A stretch of 64,000 bases of DNA from Zingiber officinale (taxonomy: Eukaryota > Streptophyta > Magnoliopsida > Zingiberales > Zingiberaceae). Each line of letters starts with the position of its first letter. Within the stretch, counting starts at the first letter, position 1. Location: the NCBI RefSeq assembly GCF_018446385.1, contig NC_056000.1, positions 49,508,722-49,572,721 on the forward strand. Reading direction: 5' to 3'. A program made the translations under genes and the position numbers. Shown one piece after another: positions 22,050-33,677 of the stretch. The notes below the pieces were generated by a model that saw only the letters and a list, made by a program, of their open reading frames with translations, did no database searches and had not been told where the DNA came from.

Positions 22050-23694
22050 TCACTCTGAAATAATTAAAAGCTCAGAGGAATTCAATGAATCCAAACCTGT
22101 CTCTCTTTCAAAATTTTCATTTGTGGAAGAGAAAAATGGCTTCGGGGGCAGAGGCAGAGTCTCCACATCGGCTTCCAGCATCTCTAGGATTCTTGCCATT
22201 GTAGGGCGGTTTGATGGCCTCATTTGGATGCACCACAATCCAACAATTGATAGCCTCTTTTCTGAGTCCTCTATCTCAAAGCTGCTACTAAGTTGGAGTA
22301 CATTGTTTTCGTCTAGACTCATCAACTTATCGAAAATCCAAGAGGGATAATAGACTTGGCTAGAATTCTCAGCAAGGGGGTTCACATTCCTCCTCCTTCC
22401 GGCCATCTCCATCAATAGCATTCCAAAACTATACACATCTGATTTATATGATATAGTTCCAAAACTCCTAGATATTACCTCGGGTGCTATGTATCCTATT
22501 GTCTCCCTTGCAGCACTTACTGAAACGATATTATTATGCTTTGGATACAACTTTGCGAGTCCAAAATCAGAAATCTTGGGGGTGAAATTATGGTCCAGGA
22601 GAATGTTGTGTGGCTTGATGTCGAAGTGGAGAATTTGCATGTCGCACCCTTGATGCAGGTAATCAATGCCTCGAGCGATGTTGATGGCAATATCTATGAG
22701 TTTTTCAGAGGTAAAGATGTGGTTTTGATTGAAAATATACTTATCCAGTGAGCCATTGGGCATGTACTCGTAGATGAGCGCCCTTTTCGATCCATCCGAG
22801 CAAAATCCAACCAGCCTCACCACATTGACATGATGAATCCTTCCTATGGTGGATACTTCGTTGATGAATTCATCACCGTTGCACTTGGAGTTGCCCAACA
22901 ATTTAACGGCTACTAAAACACCACCAGGGAGCTCCCCTTTGAACACTGATCCAAAACCTCCCTGCCCCAACTTGTATCTAAAATGATTTGTGATCGCAAT
23001 GATGTCGGCATAGGCAAACCTCTTGGGTGTTAGACTCTGCTGATTAGGAAGAAACTTCTCGACGTTATCCACCTTCTCTAGCATGCACCATAGATTGTAA
23101 GCCAGAAAGAAAAGAAGCACCATCGTTGGCATCACAAGCCTACAGAGAATTAGTATTCCTGCACTGAGAAAGAAATTTGAGAATCACAAAGAGTACTAAC
23201 TGTGCGATCACTGCAAGAATTAAGTCAATTCGCAATCAAACCTGTCAGGAATTCCGCAACTTGAATGAGTTTTCTCCGAGAAGGAGAAACTTGTATGCAA
23301 TCAAAGAAGTAAGTCTGCCCTTTTTGGACCATGGAAATCAGATTGAATATATTATTGCGTCGTAATCTGTTATGATAAGCTCTGCAAACATGAATGAAGA
23401 ATTACAGATCGATCTTTACGAATGCGAGAAGATTTAACGTTTGAAAAGATTAATAATCTCTCACCGTTTGGTGGCTCTCAGACACCAGTGAGCTCGAGAC
23501 AATTCACGGCCATGCCAAGGTATTTCACACTCGAACCCCTGGCGCAGTATGCTAAACACATCTACGTTTGAAGTATTGTCAAGAAAGAAAGGATGATCGC
23601 GTGAATCCGGCAAAGAATCCTCAGAAAAAATTAAAGGAGATACGACACCGGAAGCTTCCTCTCCGTTGACTGTTTCAGACTTCAGTTCTTTCTT
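22050..23694 (-). CDS. LRK10L/Lr10-like receptor kinase, 5'-truncated
   Basis: Three joined exons are supported: (23694 or 23619)-23465, 23381-23242 and 23158-22050, with GT-AG introns and a continuous frame. The last exon encodes a membrane segment (MVLLFFLAYNLW) and a complete Ser/Thr kinase domain: GQGGFGSV loop, VAVKLL lysine, LHFDIKPHNILL catalytic loop, DFGLAKLY, APE and a C-lobe GLWCIQMRPSNRPTM. The catalytic loop has HFD in place of HRD, i.e. a non-RD kinase, as in this family and in many immune receptors. The second exon gives ~46 residues. The first encodes a short stretch (DVFSILRQGFECEIPW) similar to the end of the Lr10-type ectodomain. An in-frame stop at 23697 lies upstream with no ATG before it. 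The signal peptide and most of the Cys-rich ectodomain are missing, so it may be a pseudogene or may use distant exons. Confidence 0.8.
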
Positions 23695-23697
23695 TTA

Positions 23698-23985
23698 ACT
23701 ACATTCTCTTTAACTATTCACAACTTCGCCTCACTCACAGGATAATTCCTCTCAAACTAGGGGTGGAACTTTATAATTCTTACATGATATAGTCGTTTTC
23801 ATAAAATCAGAGAAATTGTATCTAGAGTTTTCAAGCAAAATTGCGTGGAACGGTAAAGTCTGACTACGGAGTCAGTCGTTAATTCTCTCAAGGAGTACAA
23901 CAGCATGCACCTCAATGCCATCTTAAAAATAAAAATCTTACACATCTTTTAATTATATAAAAAAAAGAAAAACTCCTCTCGACAA
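23698..23985. other. Short intergenic region upstream of the kinase fragment
   Basis: No ectodomain coding sequence, start codon context or transposon end recognised here. If the kinase is expressed from its present 5' end, its promoter would lie in this stretch. Confidence 0.45.
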
Positions 23986-25801
23986 GGGCATCTCGCCATC
24001 TCCAATGCTTTTGTGCTAAAGGAGGGTTTTTTTTTTTTAAGACCCACCACAAAAGGAAGAAAAAGACAAAACTCGAAAGATAAAACAGCTCATAAAAATA
24101 TGCCTAACTTCTTTTATTATGCTTCCAAGTTTTTTATTATATATATTTTTTATTTCTCTTATATATATTTTACTTTATATATAATTAAATTTAAATCCAT
24201 ACCAAACTAATAACCTTAATAATTAAAAAATAGATAAATATTACAGTACATTAAATAAATAGACATAAATTATAATAACATATAAAAATAAATTTAAATA
24301 CATCTACACCGGGCACATCTTTATTTATTTTTTTCAACTATTTTATGTATATGAAATTGTTTTGTCATCATCTCACTGATATCTTTCAAAAGAATTTCAT
24401 AATCCTTATAAAAGATCTCAACTTCTACATAGTCATTTTTTACATTTGATATTCTTTAATATTTTGTCACTCTTTATCGATGATTTATTTCATTATGTCA
24501 TGCTCTCTGACTTTGGATTTGTCTTTCCTTATCGCTGTCTTTTACCTTATCGGACAAATGCGGACTTTAAAGGCATTTGCATCAACACTCGTATCTAGAT
24601 TTGATATTGAAATGTTCCTCTTGATTCGGATGTCCTTACCTTCTTGCTAGAGTATCAATCAACTAATTATGAAGTATATTTCTCATACTCTATAAGAACC
24701 CTCCATGCATGCATATACTTGAAGTCCTTGTTATTATTGTTAGTTTTTCACATATTCAGTACATTCTCTAATATATTCTCGTAACTCCAAACACTTTGAC
24801 AATGAGTATAAAATTTATTATAGATTGTAGAAAATTTATTTATCATCGGCGCAAACTTATAGTAATGTGATTTTAGCCATTGATAGCTTCTCATCATAGT
24901 TCCCCTGGGTCGATGCTTGCTGTAGTAATCAGCTATACGTTTCCAAAAAGCATGACCTTTCTAGTCATTAGCAATGACGATGTCGGTGCTGATAGTTGTC
25001 CATGACTTCGCAATGATCACGTCTTCATCGAGAGACCAAAATCTTCGTTTCAAATCATCTTTTTCTGGTTCAACTTCACGCTCTTCTTATGATAAGTGTG
25101 GTGGCCACTAAGTTACTGGTACAAATGATGGTATTACAAGTTCTTTGTCGTTGATAGTAGCCCTTCTTGATTCATTCAAAAGCATAACTGATAGTTGAGG
25201 AGACAATACATAAGGCAAAGAAGGCATCCCAAATTGGTTGTCAATGGTTAAACCAATCTCGGGGTGGATACATACCAAATGGAGCTGGGGCAGAGTTACT
25301 CGAATTCGTTAAAAAATTTTGAGAACTTTAAAAATTTGGAGGATATTGTGGAACATATGAAATATTTTAAAAATTTAGAGGGTATTGTGTGTGAGACAAA
25401 AAAAAAAAGGATATTAGACATTGAGAGGAATGCGAGTATTTTGAAAAAAATATATTTTCTTTCATATTTGAAGAATTCAAAAGATTTATAAAATAAGTAT
25501 TGAAATTTTAATTCATCTCGAATACAAATAGAGAATGAAAAGAAGAAAGAAAAAAAATAGAGAGAGAAAAGAATGATAAAATGAATGAAAAAAAATAGAT
25601 ATTAGAGATATATTTATAGTTTTTTAAATAAAAAATTAAATTTTTATTAGAACAATAACTAAAAATAGTCGTTCTTCAAACGTTTCTATTTTAAAAAAAA
25701 CTTAAAAATTATTTTTATTAAAAAAAAACAAGGAGTTGCTTCTTGCGTAAATTGATGGAGCTCCCTCCCACTCTTGGCAACGGGAGCTTCGTGAATGCCC
25801 T
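23986..25801 (-). mobile_element. Probable decayed PIF/Harbinger-type element
   Basis: Left end GGGCATCTCGCCATCTCC and right end (reverse complement) GGGCATTCACGAAGCTCCC form a weak terminal inverted repeat. The interior carries a broken Myb/SANT-like gene of the kind found beside Harbinger transposases. No DDE transposase was found and no convincing 3-bp target duplication, so the limits are tentative. Confidence 0.45.
24350..25265 (-). pseudogene. Myb/SANT-like (Harbinger accessory type) gene remnant
   Basis: Minus-strand translation shows FWSLDEDVIIAKSWTTISTD, then a stop, then KGHAFWKRIADYYSKHRPRG and SYQWLKSHYYKFAPMINKFS, the trihelix/SANT-like domain typical of plant Harbinger ORF1-like proteins. 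It continues through HAWRVLIEYEKY, and further stops interrupt the remainder. A proline-poor leader (MPSLPYVLSPQLSVMLLNES) precedes it near 25230. It is not functional as read. Such proteins help their transposase enter the nucleus and bind DNA. Confidence 0.72.
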
Positions 25802-26147
25802 AATAGTATCCATAATGTGTTTAAATATTTCTTCCAAATATTTATAGACCCTGCATCCATATCATCAATTAAATATCTCACTTCTCATATCTTAAATTTC
25901 GTAATCAAATATCTCACTTCTCAAGTATTTATGGGTCTCGCTTATCAAATGTCTTACTCCTAAATATCCTAAATTTTATAATCAAATATCTCATTAATTT
26001 AATATTTATTAGTTCATCATCATTTTATTAATTTACATCTAATTTTATATTTAAATAAAATTAATTATATTTATCACTTTAATTATATTTATCAATTTTT
26101 AATATATTTAATAATAATAATAATAATAATAATAAGAGAGCTATAGC
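25802..26147. other. AT-rich intergenic DNA with an (AAT)n microsatellite
   Basis: No gene. Contains a run of about nine TAA/AAT units at 26109-26134 and loosely repeated phrases around AAATATCTCACTTCTCA between 25870 and 26000. Confidence 0.7.
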
Positions 26148-26672
26148 TAGAGCTGTCAAACGGGTAGACCCATTGCGGGGCGGGCCGGTCCGTGACGGGC
26201 CAACCATTTGACGGGGCTGGGCGGGTTGACCCATCAACTTGGCGGGTTGGGAAATTTCCAGCCTAATCTAATCGAAGGTGAATTGCGGATTAGGCAGGTC
26301 AACCCGTGAGTCCATAAAATTTTTTTAAAAAACTTTCATATCTTCAACATTTTACTTCGAAAATATTTTATCAATCAAATATATCCAAAAATAAATATTT
26401 TAAATATAAATGGACATAAATGAGATGAAAAATATTATTTTTATTTTAAAATTATAACAAAAAAAGATAATAAATTTACATAAAAATTAGCTTACATATG
26501 TTTTTCAATCTACGGGTCAACCCAAGCCTATCGCGGGCTAACCCGCATGGGTTGTGGGCCTAGGCAGATCGGTCCGCGACGAACTTGGGTTAATAAAATT
26601 CAAACCCAACCAGCTTAAATTTTTTGACGGGACAGGCTAATTCGATAAGTTCAATCTAAATTGACGGTTCTA
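26148..26672. mobile_element. hAT-like MITE
   Basis: The ends TAGAGCTGTCAA and (reverse complement) TAGAACCGTCAA are inverted repeats. The interior contains GGGTTGACCC/CGGGCTAACCCGC type motifs in both orientations, a common arrangement in plant hAT-derived MITEs. A degenerate 8-bp flank similarity (GCTATAGC left, CCTACAGC right) is suggestive only. No coding capacity. Confidence 0.6.
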
Positions 26673-26800
26673 ATCCTACAGCAACACAAGTGGGCCCCGC
26701 TGCAACCCACCCACGCGCCTAGCGTTGCCGCTGTGCTGCTACAACATAAGTATTTTTTTTATTGTTTTTGAAGAAGAAAAAGTACTTTCTAATTTACTTC

Positions 26801-29332
26801 GGTAATTTTCCAAACAGTGCACCTAAAGTTTTAAATTTACTAAAAGGTATATGTTACTTTACTATTTACTAAAGGGAGCACCTTTTCAAATGTAATTCCT
26901 ACTTTACCCTCCTGACAATCTGACTTTTTCCACCATTTTTCTCTCTCTTCTCTTTTTTACAAGCATGCATAACATATGAATAGCATTACATAGATTTAGT
27001 CAATTTTTAATAACTTTTTAATACATTTGAATAAGTCAAAATAAATAATGGATAGCATATTTGAACTCCTTGCAATCTCAGAAATCCACTGGAACTAAAA
27101 TGAGTATAATCAAAGCTCTCTAGGTCCATTAATGGGTTTCGGTCAAAACCCACTTATAGACTTAGAGAACTCCGATTGTACTCATTTCAGTTCCTATGAA
27201 TTTCTGAGGTTGTAAGGAGTTCAAATATTGTATCCATTATTTATTTCAATTTTTCAGAGTTATTAACATGTAACAGGAAGAATCGTCAAAAAGGGTCACG
27301 TTGAGCCTGATATGGAATCATATCAGACCCAATATGGGCTTGATATCATTCCATATCAGACCCAATGTGGGCTTGATATCATTTCATATTAGGTCCACGT
27401 CGAGCCTGATATGATTTCATATCAGGCCCACGTTGGGCCTGATATGATTCCATATCAGTTCCAACATGGGCTTTTTTGACGATTCTTCTATTTTACATGT
27501 TAACATCTATGAAAACTGAAATAAATAATTGATACCATATTTGAACTCCTTGCAACCTCAGAAATCCATAGGAACTGAAATGGATGCAATCGAAGCTCTC
27601 TAGGTCCATTAGTGAGTTTCGGTCAAAACCCACTTATAGACCTAGAGATCTCCGATTGTACCCATTTCAATTCCTATGAATTTTTGGGGTTGCAAGGAGT
27701 CCAACGGTGTTGTCCATTACATATTTTGACATCTCCAAATGTTGAAATATTATTAAAAAAACTAACTAAAATATAAACTAATTCATATCAAGCTCACATT
27801 AGGCCTGATATTAAATTATATCAGGCCCGTGTGACTCTAAACCGTAATTTCATAAGATAGACTCCACTATATTGCTATGGAGAAGGGATTTTTTTAGCTA
27901 TTACTTTTGTTGATGTGATTTTTTGCTTTTGAACTTGGCATTTAGTTACTACATAATTAGAGCATAGACATACTTTCCTTAGTCAACTATAAATTCAAGT
28001 ATTATCTATATGCAGTTTAAAAATATAATGTTTTGCAGGGAAAAATTTTTTATTGAAAAGGAGACACTTCATCTGGTTAGATTCATTTCACAATTTGTTT
28101 ATCATATTTGTAGGTTAAAATTGAAGGAACTGTTGAAAAGGGTTCTAGAGAGGAGTCTTAGCAATATTTCCATAGTCGTCCTCGAGGAAATCAACTTGGA
28201 GCAATTGTCGACAACTTTCATCCATGGCAATAGAAAACTATATTGTCCAACATAGGCCTAATATGAAATGATATCAGGTCCAATATTTACCTGATATCAT
28301 TCCATATTAAGCCCAACATGAATATTTTTAATGATTCTTGTTTATTACATTTTAAAATCTCTAAAAAGTTAAAATAAATAATTAATAGTATATTTGAACT
28401 CCTTGCAACTTTAGAAATCTACAGGAACTGAAATTAGTACAATCAGAGCTCTATAGGTCCATTAGTGGGTTTTGACCAAAACCCACTAATGGACCTAAAG
28501 AGCTCTGATTGCGCCCATTTCAGTTTCTACAGATTTATGATGTTGCAAGGAGTTCAAATATGGTATCCATTATTTATTTTGATTTTTCATAGATGTTAAC
28601 ATGTAAAATGGAAGAATCATCAAAAGGCCCATATTGGGCCTGATATGATTCCATATCAGGCCCAATGTGAGCCTTTTTGACGATTCTTCCTTGTTACATG
28701 TTAACAACTCCGAAAAGTCAAAATAAATAATGGATACCATATTTGAACTCCTTACAACCTCAGAAATCCATAAGAACTGAAATAAGTGCAATCGGAGCTC
28801 TCTAGGTCCATCAGTTGGTTTTGACTAAAATCCATTGATGGACATAGAGAGCTCCGATTGTACCCATTTCAGTTCCTATGGATTTCTAAGGTTGCAAGGA
28901 GTTCAAATATGATATCCACTATTTATTTCGATTTTTCATAGATGTTAACATGTAAAATGGAAGAATCGTCAAAAAAGCCCATGTTGGGCCTGATATGGAA
29001 TGATATCAGGGCTAACGTGAGCCTGATATAGAATGATATCAGGCCCACGTTGGGCCTGATGTGATTCCATATCAGGCCTAACGTCGACCTTTTTGACGAT
29101 TCTTCCTTGTTACATGATAACAGCTCTAAAAAGTTGAAATAAATAATGGATATCATATTTGAACTCTTTACAACCTCAGAAATTCATAGGAACTGAAATG
29201 GGTGCAATCGGAGCACTCTAGGTCCATCAGTGAGTTTTGATTGAAACCCACTGATGGACTTAGAGAACTCCAATTACACTCATTTTAGTTCTAGTGGATT
29301 TCTAAGATTGCAAGGAGTTCAAATATACTATC
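26801..29332. mobile_element. Element C: foldback element of nested palindromes (left part)
   Basis: The left ~245 bp (26801-27046) are inverted-repeated at 40985-40728 on the far side of element D, so this is one element of about 2.8 kb with long terminal inverted repeats. The interior alternates two palindromic modules. H1 (about 200 bp, arms AATGGATA...TATCCATT with TGAACTCCTTGCAA) is at about 27045, 27527, 28375, 28733 and 29140. H2 (arms around TTAACATGTAA and GAAGAATCGTC, core of GGGCCTGATATG repeats) lies between them. No transposase. Long inverted repeats without coding suggest a non-autonomous MULE-like or foldback DNA transposon. No convincing target duplication was seen. Confidence 0.72.
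28010..28255 (+). other. Possible captured exon-like fragment inside element C
   Basis: The central part of element C departs from the palindrome pattern. A frame of 81 codons is open here, and sequences resembling splice acceptors (TTTTGCAG, ATTTGTAG) occur in it. I do not recognise the product in any frame. It could be host-gene sequence acquired by the element, or unrelated filler. Confidence 0.3.
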
Positions 29333-30138
29333 TGATCCGGTGATGAAGAAGAGGACCCGACCGTACAGTGGTCAACGACACGTGGAAGTCAAAGTCAAGA
29401 GGGGCAGCCCAATGTCCTTGTCGAGCGGGGAGGTCACCTCGTCGATCGGACGTGATAGCGTCCCGGCTGGCGCGAAGACAGCTCGATCGCAGGTCAGGTT
29501 TCCAATGCTGAGGGGTTCTCGTATGAAAGAGTCGATGCGCCGAGAGGCATGCCCGCTCGGCCGAGCTATCGAACAACTAAGGCTGCATGCCTGTCCGAGT
29601 ATGCGACCGAGCGGCTCACCCGCTCGGCCTAGTAACGGACGAGAGAGAAGAGGACAAAAGGGACAGCTGGCGATATCCTTCTCGAGACATGCATCACCGA
29701 CAGATAGCATAGTCGGCGACCAGACCGGACAGAAGATCGTACGGTGGAAGTTTCCACTGTCATGTCGGAGATATGCTCGGATGGTTGCGGTATGGCGTCA
29801 GACACACTTTTCTGGCACGCCCATTTTGAGGTATACTTTGAGGAGCGTGTACTCCTCGGGAAGCGTGCGTGCACCCCCCTGAGATCCTATATAAGGACCC
29901 CTAGACTTCAATGGAGGTATGCGCGATTTCTTCACTGTAGCTATAGTCTCGTTACTCTGCTCCCACTTTATTTCGCCGGTGCCTGACTTAAGCGTTGGAG
30001 GGTCGTGGCCGGGAACCCCTTCCCGGCTCGGCTTTGTTGCAAGTTCACCGGAGGTCTACGTCATCTTGGAGGTCATCTGAAGACAGCAGCGAGCGCCACG
30101 TCCCCAATTCCCGTCGACTCGACTCTTGGACAGGATCA
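29333..30138 (+). repeat. Element D 5' LTR
   Basis: Homologous to 39926-40722. TATA-like CCTATATAAGGACCCC at about 29886. The upstream half has GGTCAACGACACGTGG (a W-box-like motif next to a G-box-like CACGTG). The 180-codon frame within it is also broken in the partner LTR and has no protein similarity I recognise. Confidence 0.9.
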
Positions 30139-30141
30139 ATT

Positions 30142-30158
30142 TGGCGCCGTCTGTGGGA
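30142..30158 (+). other. Primer-binding site of element D
   Basis: TGGCGCCGTCTGTGGGA directly after the 5' LTR, the usual form in plant Tat-group Ty3 elements. I do not assign the tRNA. Confidence 0.8.
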
Positions 30159-30184
30159 ACACACCTGAATCCGAGCCGAGAAGA

Positions 30185-30510
30185 TGGAGGAAGTTGGACG
30201 TTCACACACCGTGACGCTCTCTCCAGAAGAACTCGACGCGCTTATCCAGGCGCGAGCGGCAAAGATAGTGGAGTAACAGCAGAAGGCGTAAGCCGAACAG
30301 CTTATGCAGCAAGCCACCTCGGCATCCGGCGGCCGAGCGACGCTGGAAAACTAACCGGAGTAGTTTTTTACCTGGGCGCAGAATAAGGGGCAAACCGGCA
30401 TGCCAGGAGATGCACCGCTAGCCCCGGTTCCATTTCATCGAGCCCTGTTCCGGACGCCTTCCGATCTCACCCAAGCCAACCAGGGATCATCCGATGAGAC
30501 CCTCGCGCGG
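30185..30510 (+). pseudogene. Element D gag, N-terminal remnant
   Basis: ATG at about 30185 begins MEEVGRSHTVTLSPEELDAL and reads as a gag-like N-terminus, with stops at about 30274 and 30289. After SDLTQANQGSSDETLA the frame runs directly into reverse-transcriptase sequence near 30510. The capsid, zinc knuckle and protease have therefore been deleted, joining gag to RT. Confidence 0.65.
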
Positions 30511-31034
30511 GACGTCAAGCAGAGGAAGCGGGACTTCAGTACGGAGCAGATCATCATCATCTGAGCGGAAGTCGAGAAACTCCTGGAGGTCGGCCACATA
30601 CGGGAGGTATAGTTCCCGAGCTGGCTCGCGAATGTGGTGTTGGTCTCCAAGCCAGGAAATAAGTGGAGGGTCAGCATCGACTTCCAGGATTTGAATAAGG
30701 CGTGCCCAAAAGACTTTTACCCTCTGCCCTGAATTGACCAGATGGTAGACTCGACCGCTGGATGTGAGTTGATATGCATGCTGGATGACTATCTAGGTTA
30801 CCACCAAGTGTCACTCGCCCGGGAAGACCAGGAGAAAGTGAGCTTCATTACGGCGGACGACACCTACTACTACAACGTAATGCCATTCAGATTGAAGAAC
30901 GCCGATGCTACATACCAGCGGCTCATGAACAAGGTGTCCTGGAAGCAGATCGGGCGAAACTTAGAGGTATATGTTGATGACATACTTATTAAATCAATCC
31001 GGGCGGCCAACCTTTGTGCAGATATAGAAGAAAC
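30511..31034 (+). pseudogene. Element D reverse transcriptase, first part
   Basis: Translated motifs include EVEKLLEVGHIREV, PSWLANVVLVSKPGNKWRV, DFQDLNKACPKDFYPLP, the catalytic-region MLDDYLGYHQV, and EVYVDDILIKS with the YVDD box. Stops interrupt it (for example before IDQMVDSTAG). The final five bases (GAAAC) are the target copy of the solo LTR inserted here. The frame resumes at 33673. Confidence 0.88.
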
Positions 31035-33672
31035 TATTATAGTGTATACTAAAAGCCTAGCTTTTATAAACATTTATTTTTAAATAAAAGAATCACATTG
31101 GTCAATATTTACATTTATTTGTTGAATGTAATTGTTCAATTAATTTATATAGTAGATAACATGGTGTGTGGTGTCACACACAGAAGATCATGTTATCGGT
31201 TCTTTATAAATTATAAACAGTTGCTCAAGACTAAAATGGAAAGGAACAAACCATTGGAATAGTTGTAGTGTAATTGGGTATTAGTTTATCTTAACTAATA
31301 AATTACACTAGTATACTCTAAGTGTATTGAGTAGGACCATTTGAGCTAGTGTCTTTTTATACTAACTAAATAAAAGAATAATTCCTCTGTTATTATGAAA
31401 GTGTGTGCTCTTAATCCTAATATAATAACAAGCACATATATTTAGTATTTATTTCTTTGACTTATCAATGGGCGAGGTTTAGCACAATAAATCAATAGGC
31501 CCGATAAGTTGGGAAATGATATTACTTATAGTGTGTGTTGTTGATTATAGAAAGAAACTGTGTCCTAGTAATCTAGGTTGAGAATGTCCTCAAGAGGAGC
31601 TCATAAGGATTGTCATGTTAAACCCTGCAGGTGGACTTAGTCCGACATGACGATAAGGTTGAGTGGTACTACTCTTGAACTAAGATATTAATTAAAATGA
31701 GTTGTCAGTAACTCTATTAATTAGTGGACATTTGACATCTTAAACACAGGGAGACTAACACACTCATAATAAGAAGGAGCCCAAAATGTAATTTGGGATT
31801 GGTGCGGTAGTTCAATAATAATTTTTTAGTGGTATGAATTATTATTGATGAAGTTAAGTTATGTGTTCGGGGCGAACACGGGAAGCTTAATTTCATCGGG
31901 AGACCAAAACCAATTCCTCCTCTCGGTCCCTATCGTAGCCTCTTGTATATAGAGATTTATACTCACCACATACCCACTTCTTACCCACCTTTATACCCAT
32001 CCTATTGGGGTCGGCCAAGCAAGCTTGGAACCCAAGCTTGGGCCGGCCAAGTAAATAGGATGAGTTGAGTTGGTGTGGCCGACCCTAACTTGAACCAAGC
32101 TTGGTGTGGTCGACCACATCATATTATAAGGGATTTTATTTTTTAATTTTTTCTTAATGTGGATATCATGATTTTAAAAGAGAAGTTAAAATTTAAATCT
32201 TTCCTTTTATAGCTTTCTATAAAAGATTAAGAAAAGATTTGAAATATTTCCTTATTTGTAGATAGAAAGGTAGATTTTAATTTTGAGGAAACTTTCCTTT
32301 TTTAACCATGTTCATGATTTAAAAGAGAGTTTAAAAATTAAATATTCTCTTTTATAAGTTTCTACAAAAGATTAAGAAAAGATTTGATATCTTTCCTTAT
32401 TTGTAGATTGAAAAGAGATTTTAATTTTTAGCGATAATTTTCCGTTTTGGAAATCATCCACATGTTTAAAAGAAAGATTTTAATTTATAAAATTTTCTTT
32501 TTATAAACCACCATGAAGGGAAAAAATTATTTGAGAAATTTTTATAAATTTCCGAAAACAAATTAGGAAGTTTTAATTCTTGTGTTAAATTAAAACTCTC
32601 CTTGTTTGGGATTAGAAAGGTGGCTGGCCATGTTATATAAGAAAAGGATTTTAATTTTAATTAATTAAATTTTATCTTTTCATGGCAAAAGAATTAAGGA
32701 AGTTTTTATTTAAATTTCCTTATTTGCCAAGGCCAAGGATTATAATAGAGGGGGTAGAGGTGCCTTCATAAGTGCGATCTTTATTCTTTTTCTTCCTCTC
32801 TTTTCCTCCTTGGTGTGGCCGGCCCTAGGGTCTCTTCTCCTTCTCTTCTCTTCCTCCTTTGTGGCCGACGACATCAACATAAGAGAAGTCCATGGTGGTC
32901 GGTTCTAGCTATGAGAAGAAGGAGAGAAAGGAGGTTTTGTTTCTAGTATCCCTTGGAGCTTGGTGGTGGTGGCCGGACCTCTACTTCTCTTGGAGAATTA
33001 ATGGTGGCCGAATCTAGCTTGGAGAAGAAGGAGCTTGGTGGTTCTCGTCTCGGAAGATCGTTGCCCACACAACGTCTGAGATTAGAAGAAGAATACAGTA
33101 GAAGATCAAGAGGTTATTTGCTTACAAAGAAAGGTATAACTAGTAATTATTTTCCGCATCATACTAGTTTTCTTTGTATAGTTATTTTTGGAAATACCAA
33201 ACACAAGAGGCATATGATTCTAGAGTTTTTCAGATTTGTTTTGAATTTGTGTTTTTCTTTGTTTTTTGAATTTGTGATTCGATTGTTCTTTTTGGTTAAA
33301 CCTAATGTTATTTTAGGAAATTAAATATTGAATTTCTATTAAAGGTTTTGTCGAGGCAGTGGTGGATGATCCCATACCCAAGAAGGCCTTGTGCCTCGCT
33401 ATATTTGACCTGGGAGCAGATTTTAGAAATAAATATTTAATTAACTTTGTAATATAGGTTGATTTGGATCAATAGTGTTAAGTTCCGCTTGCGATCCAAG
33501 TCTAAACCATTAAGAACAGATAAGTTAAATTTGGAATCAATAATGTTAAGTTCCGTTTGTGATTCCTAATTTAATTTCTAAATAATACAATAGGTTGTTT
33601 AGGAAATGTTCGATACTTATATAAAATTTTTGTACAGTGGAACCGGTACGATCTTCCTAGGACCAACCAACA
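31035..33672 (+). mobile_element. Solo LTR of the E/G copia family inside element D
   Basis: A 2638-bp LTR homologous to both LTRs of element E and to the LTR of G. It starts TATTATAGTGTATACTAAAA (terminal TG mutated) and ends GGACCAACCAACA. GAAAC flanks it on both sides (31030-31034 and 33673-33677). No internal element sequence remains, so LTR-LTR recombination removed it. The inserted LTR splits the RT of element D in frame. Confidence 0.93.
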
Positions 33673-33677
33673 GAAAC

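Noticed and set aside
29340..29882. 180-codon open frame in the D 5' LTR
   Set aside because: It lies in LTR promoter sequence. The partner LTR frame is shorter and differs, and there is no recognisable domain.
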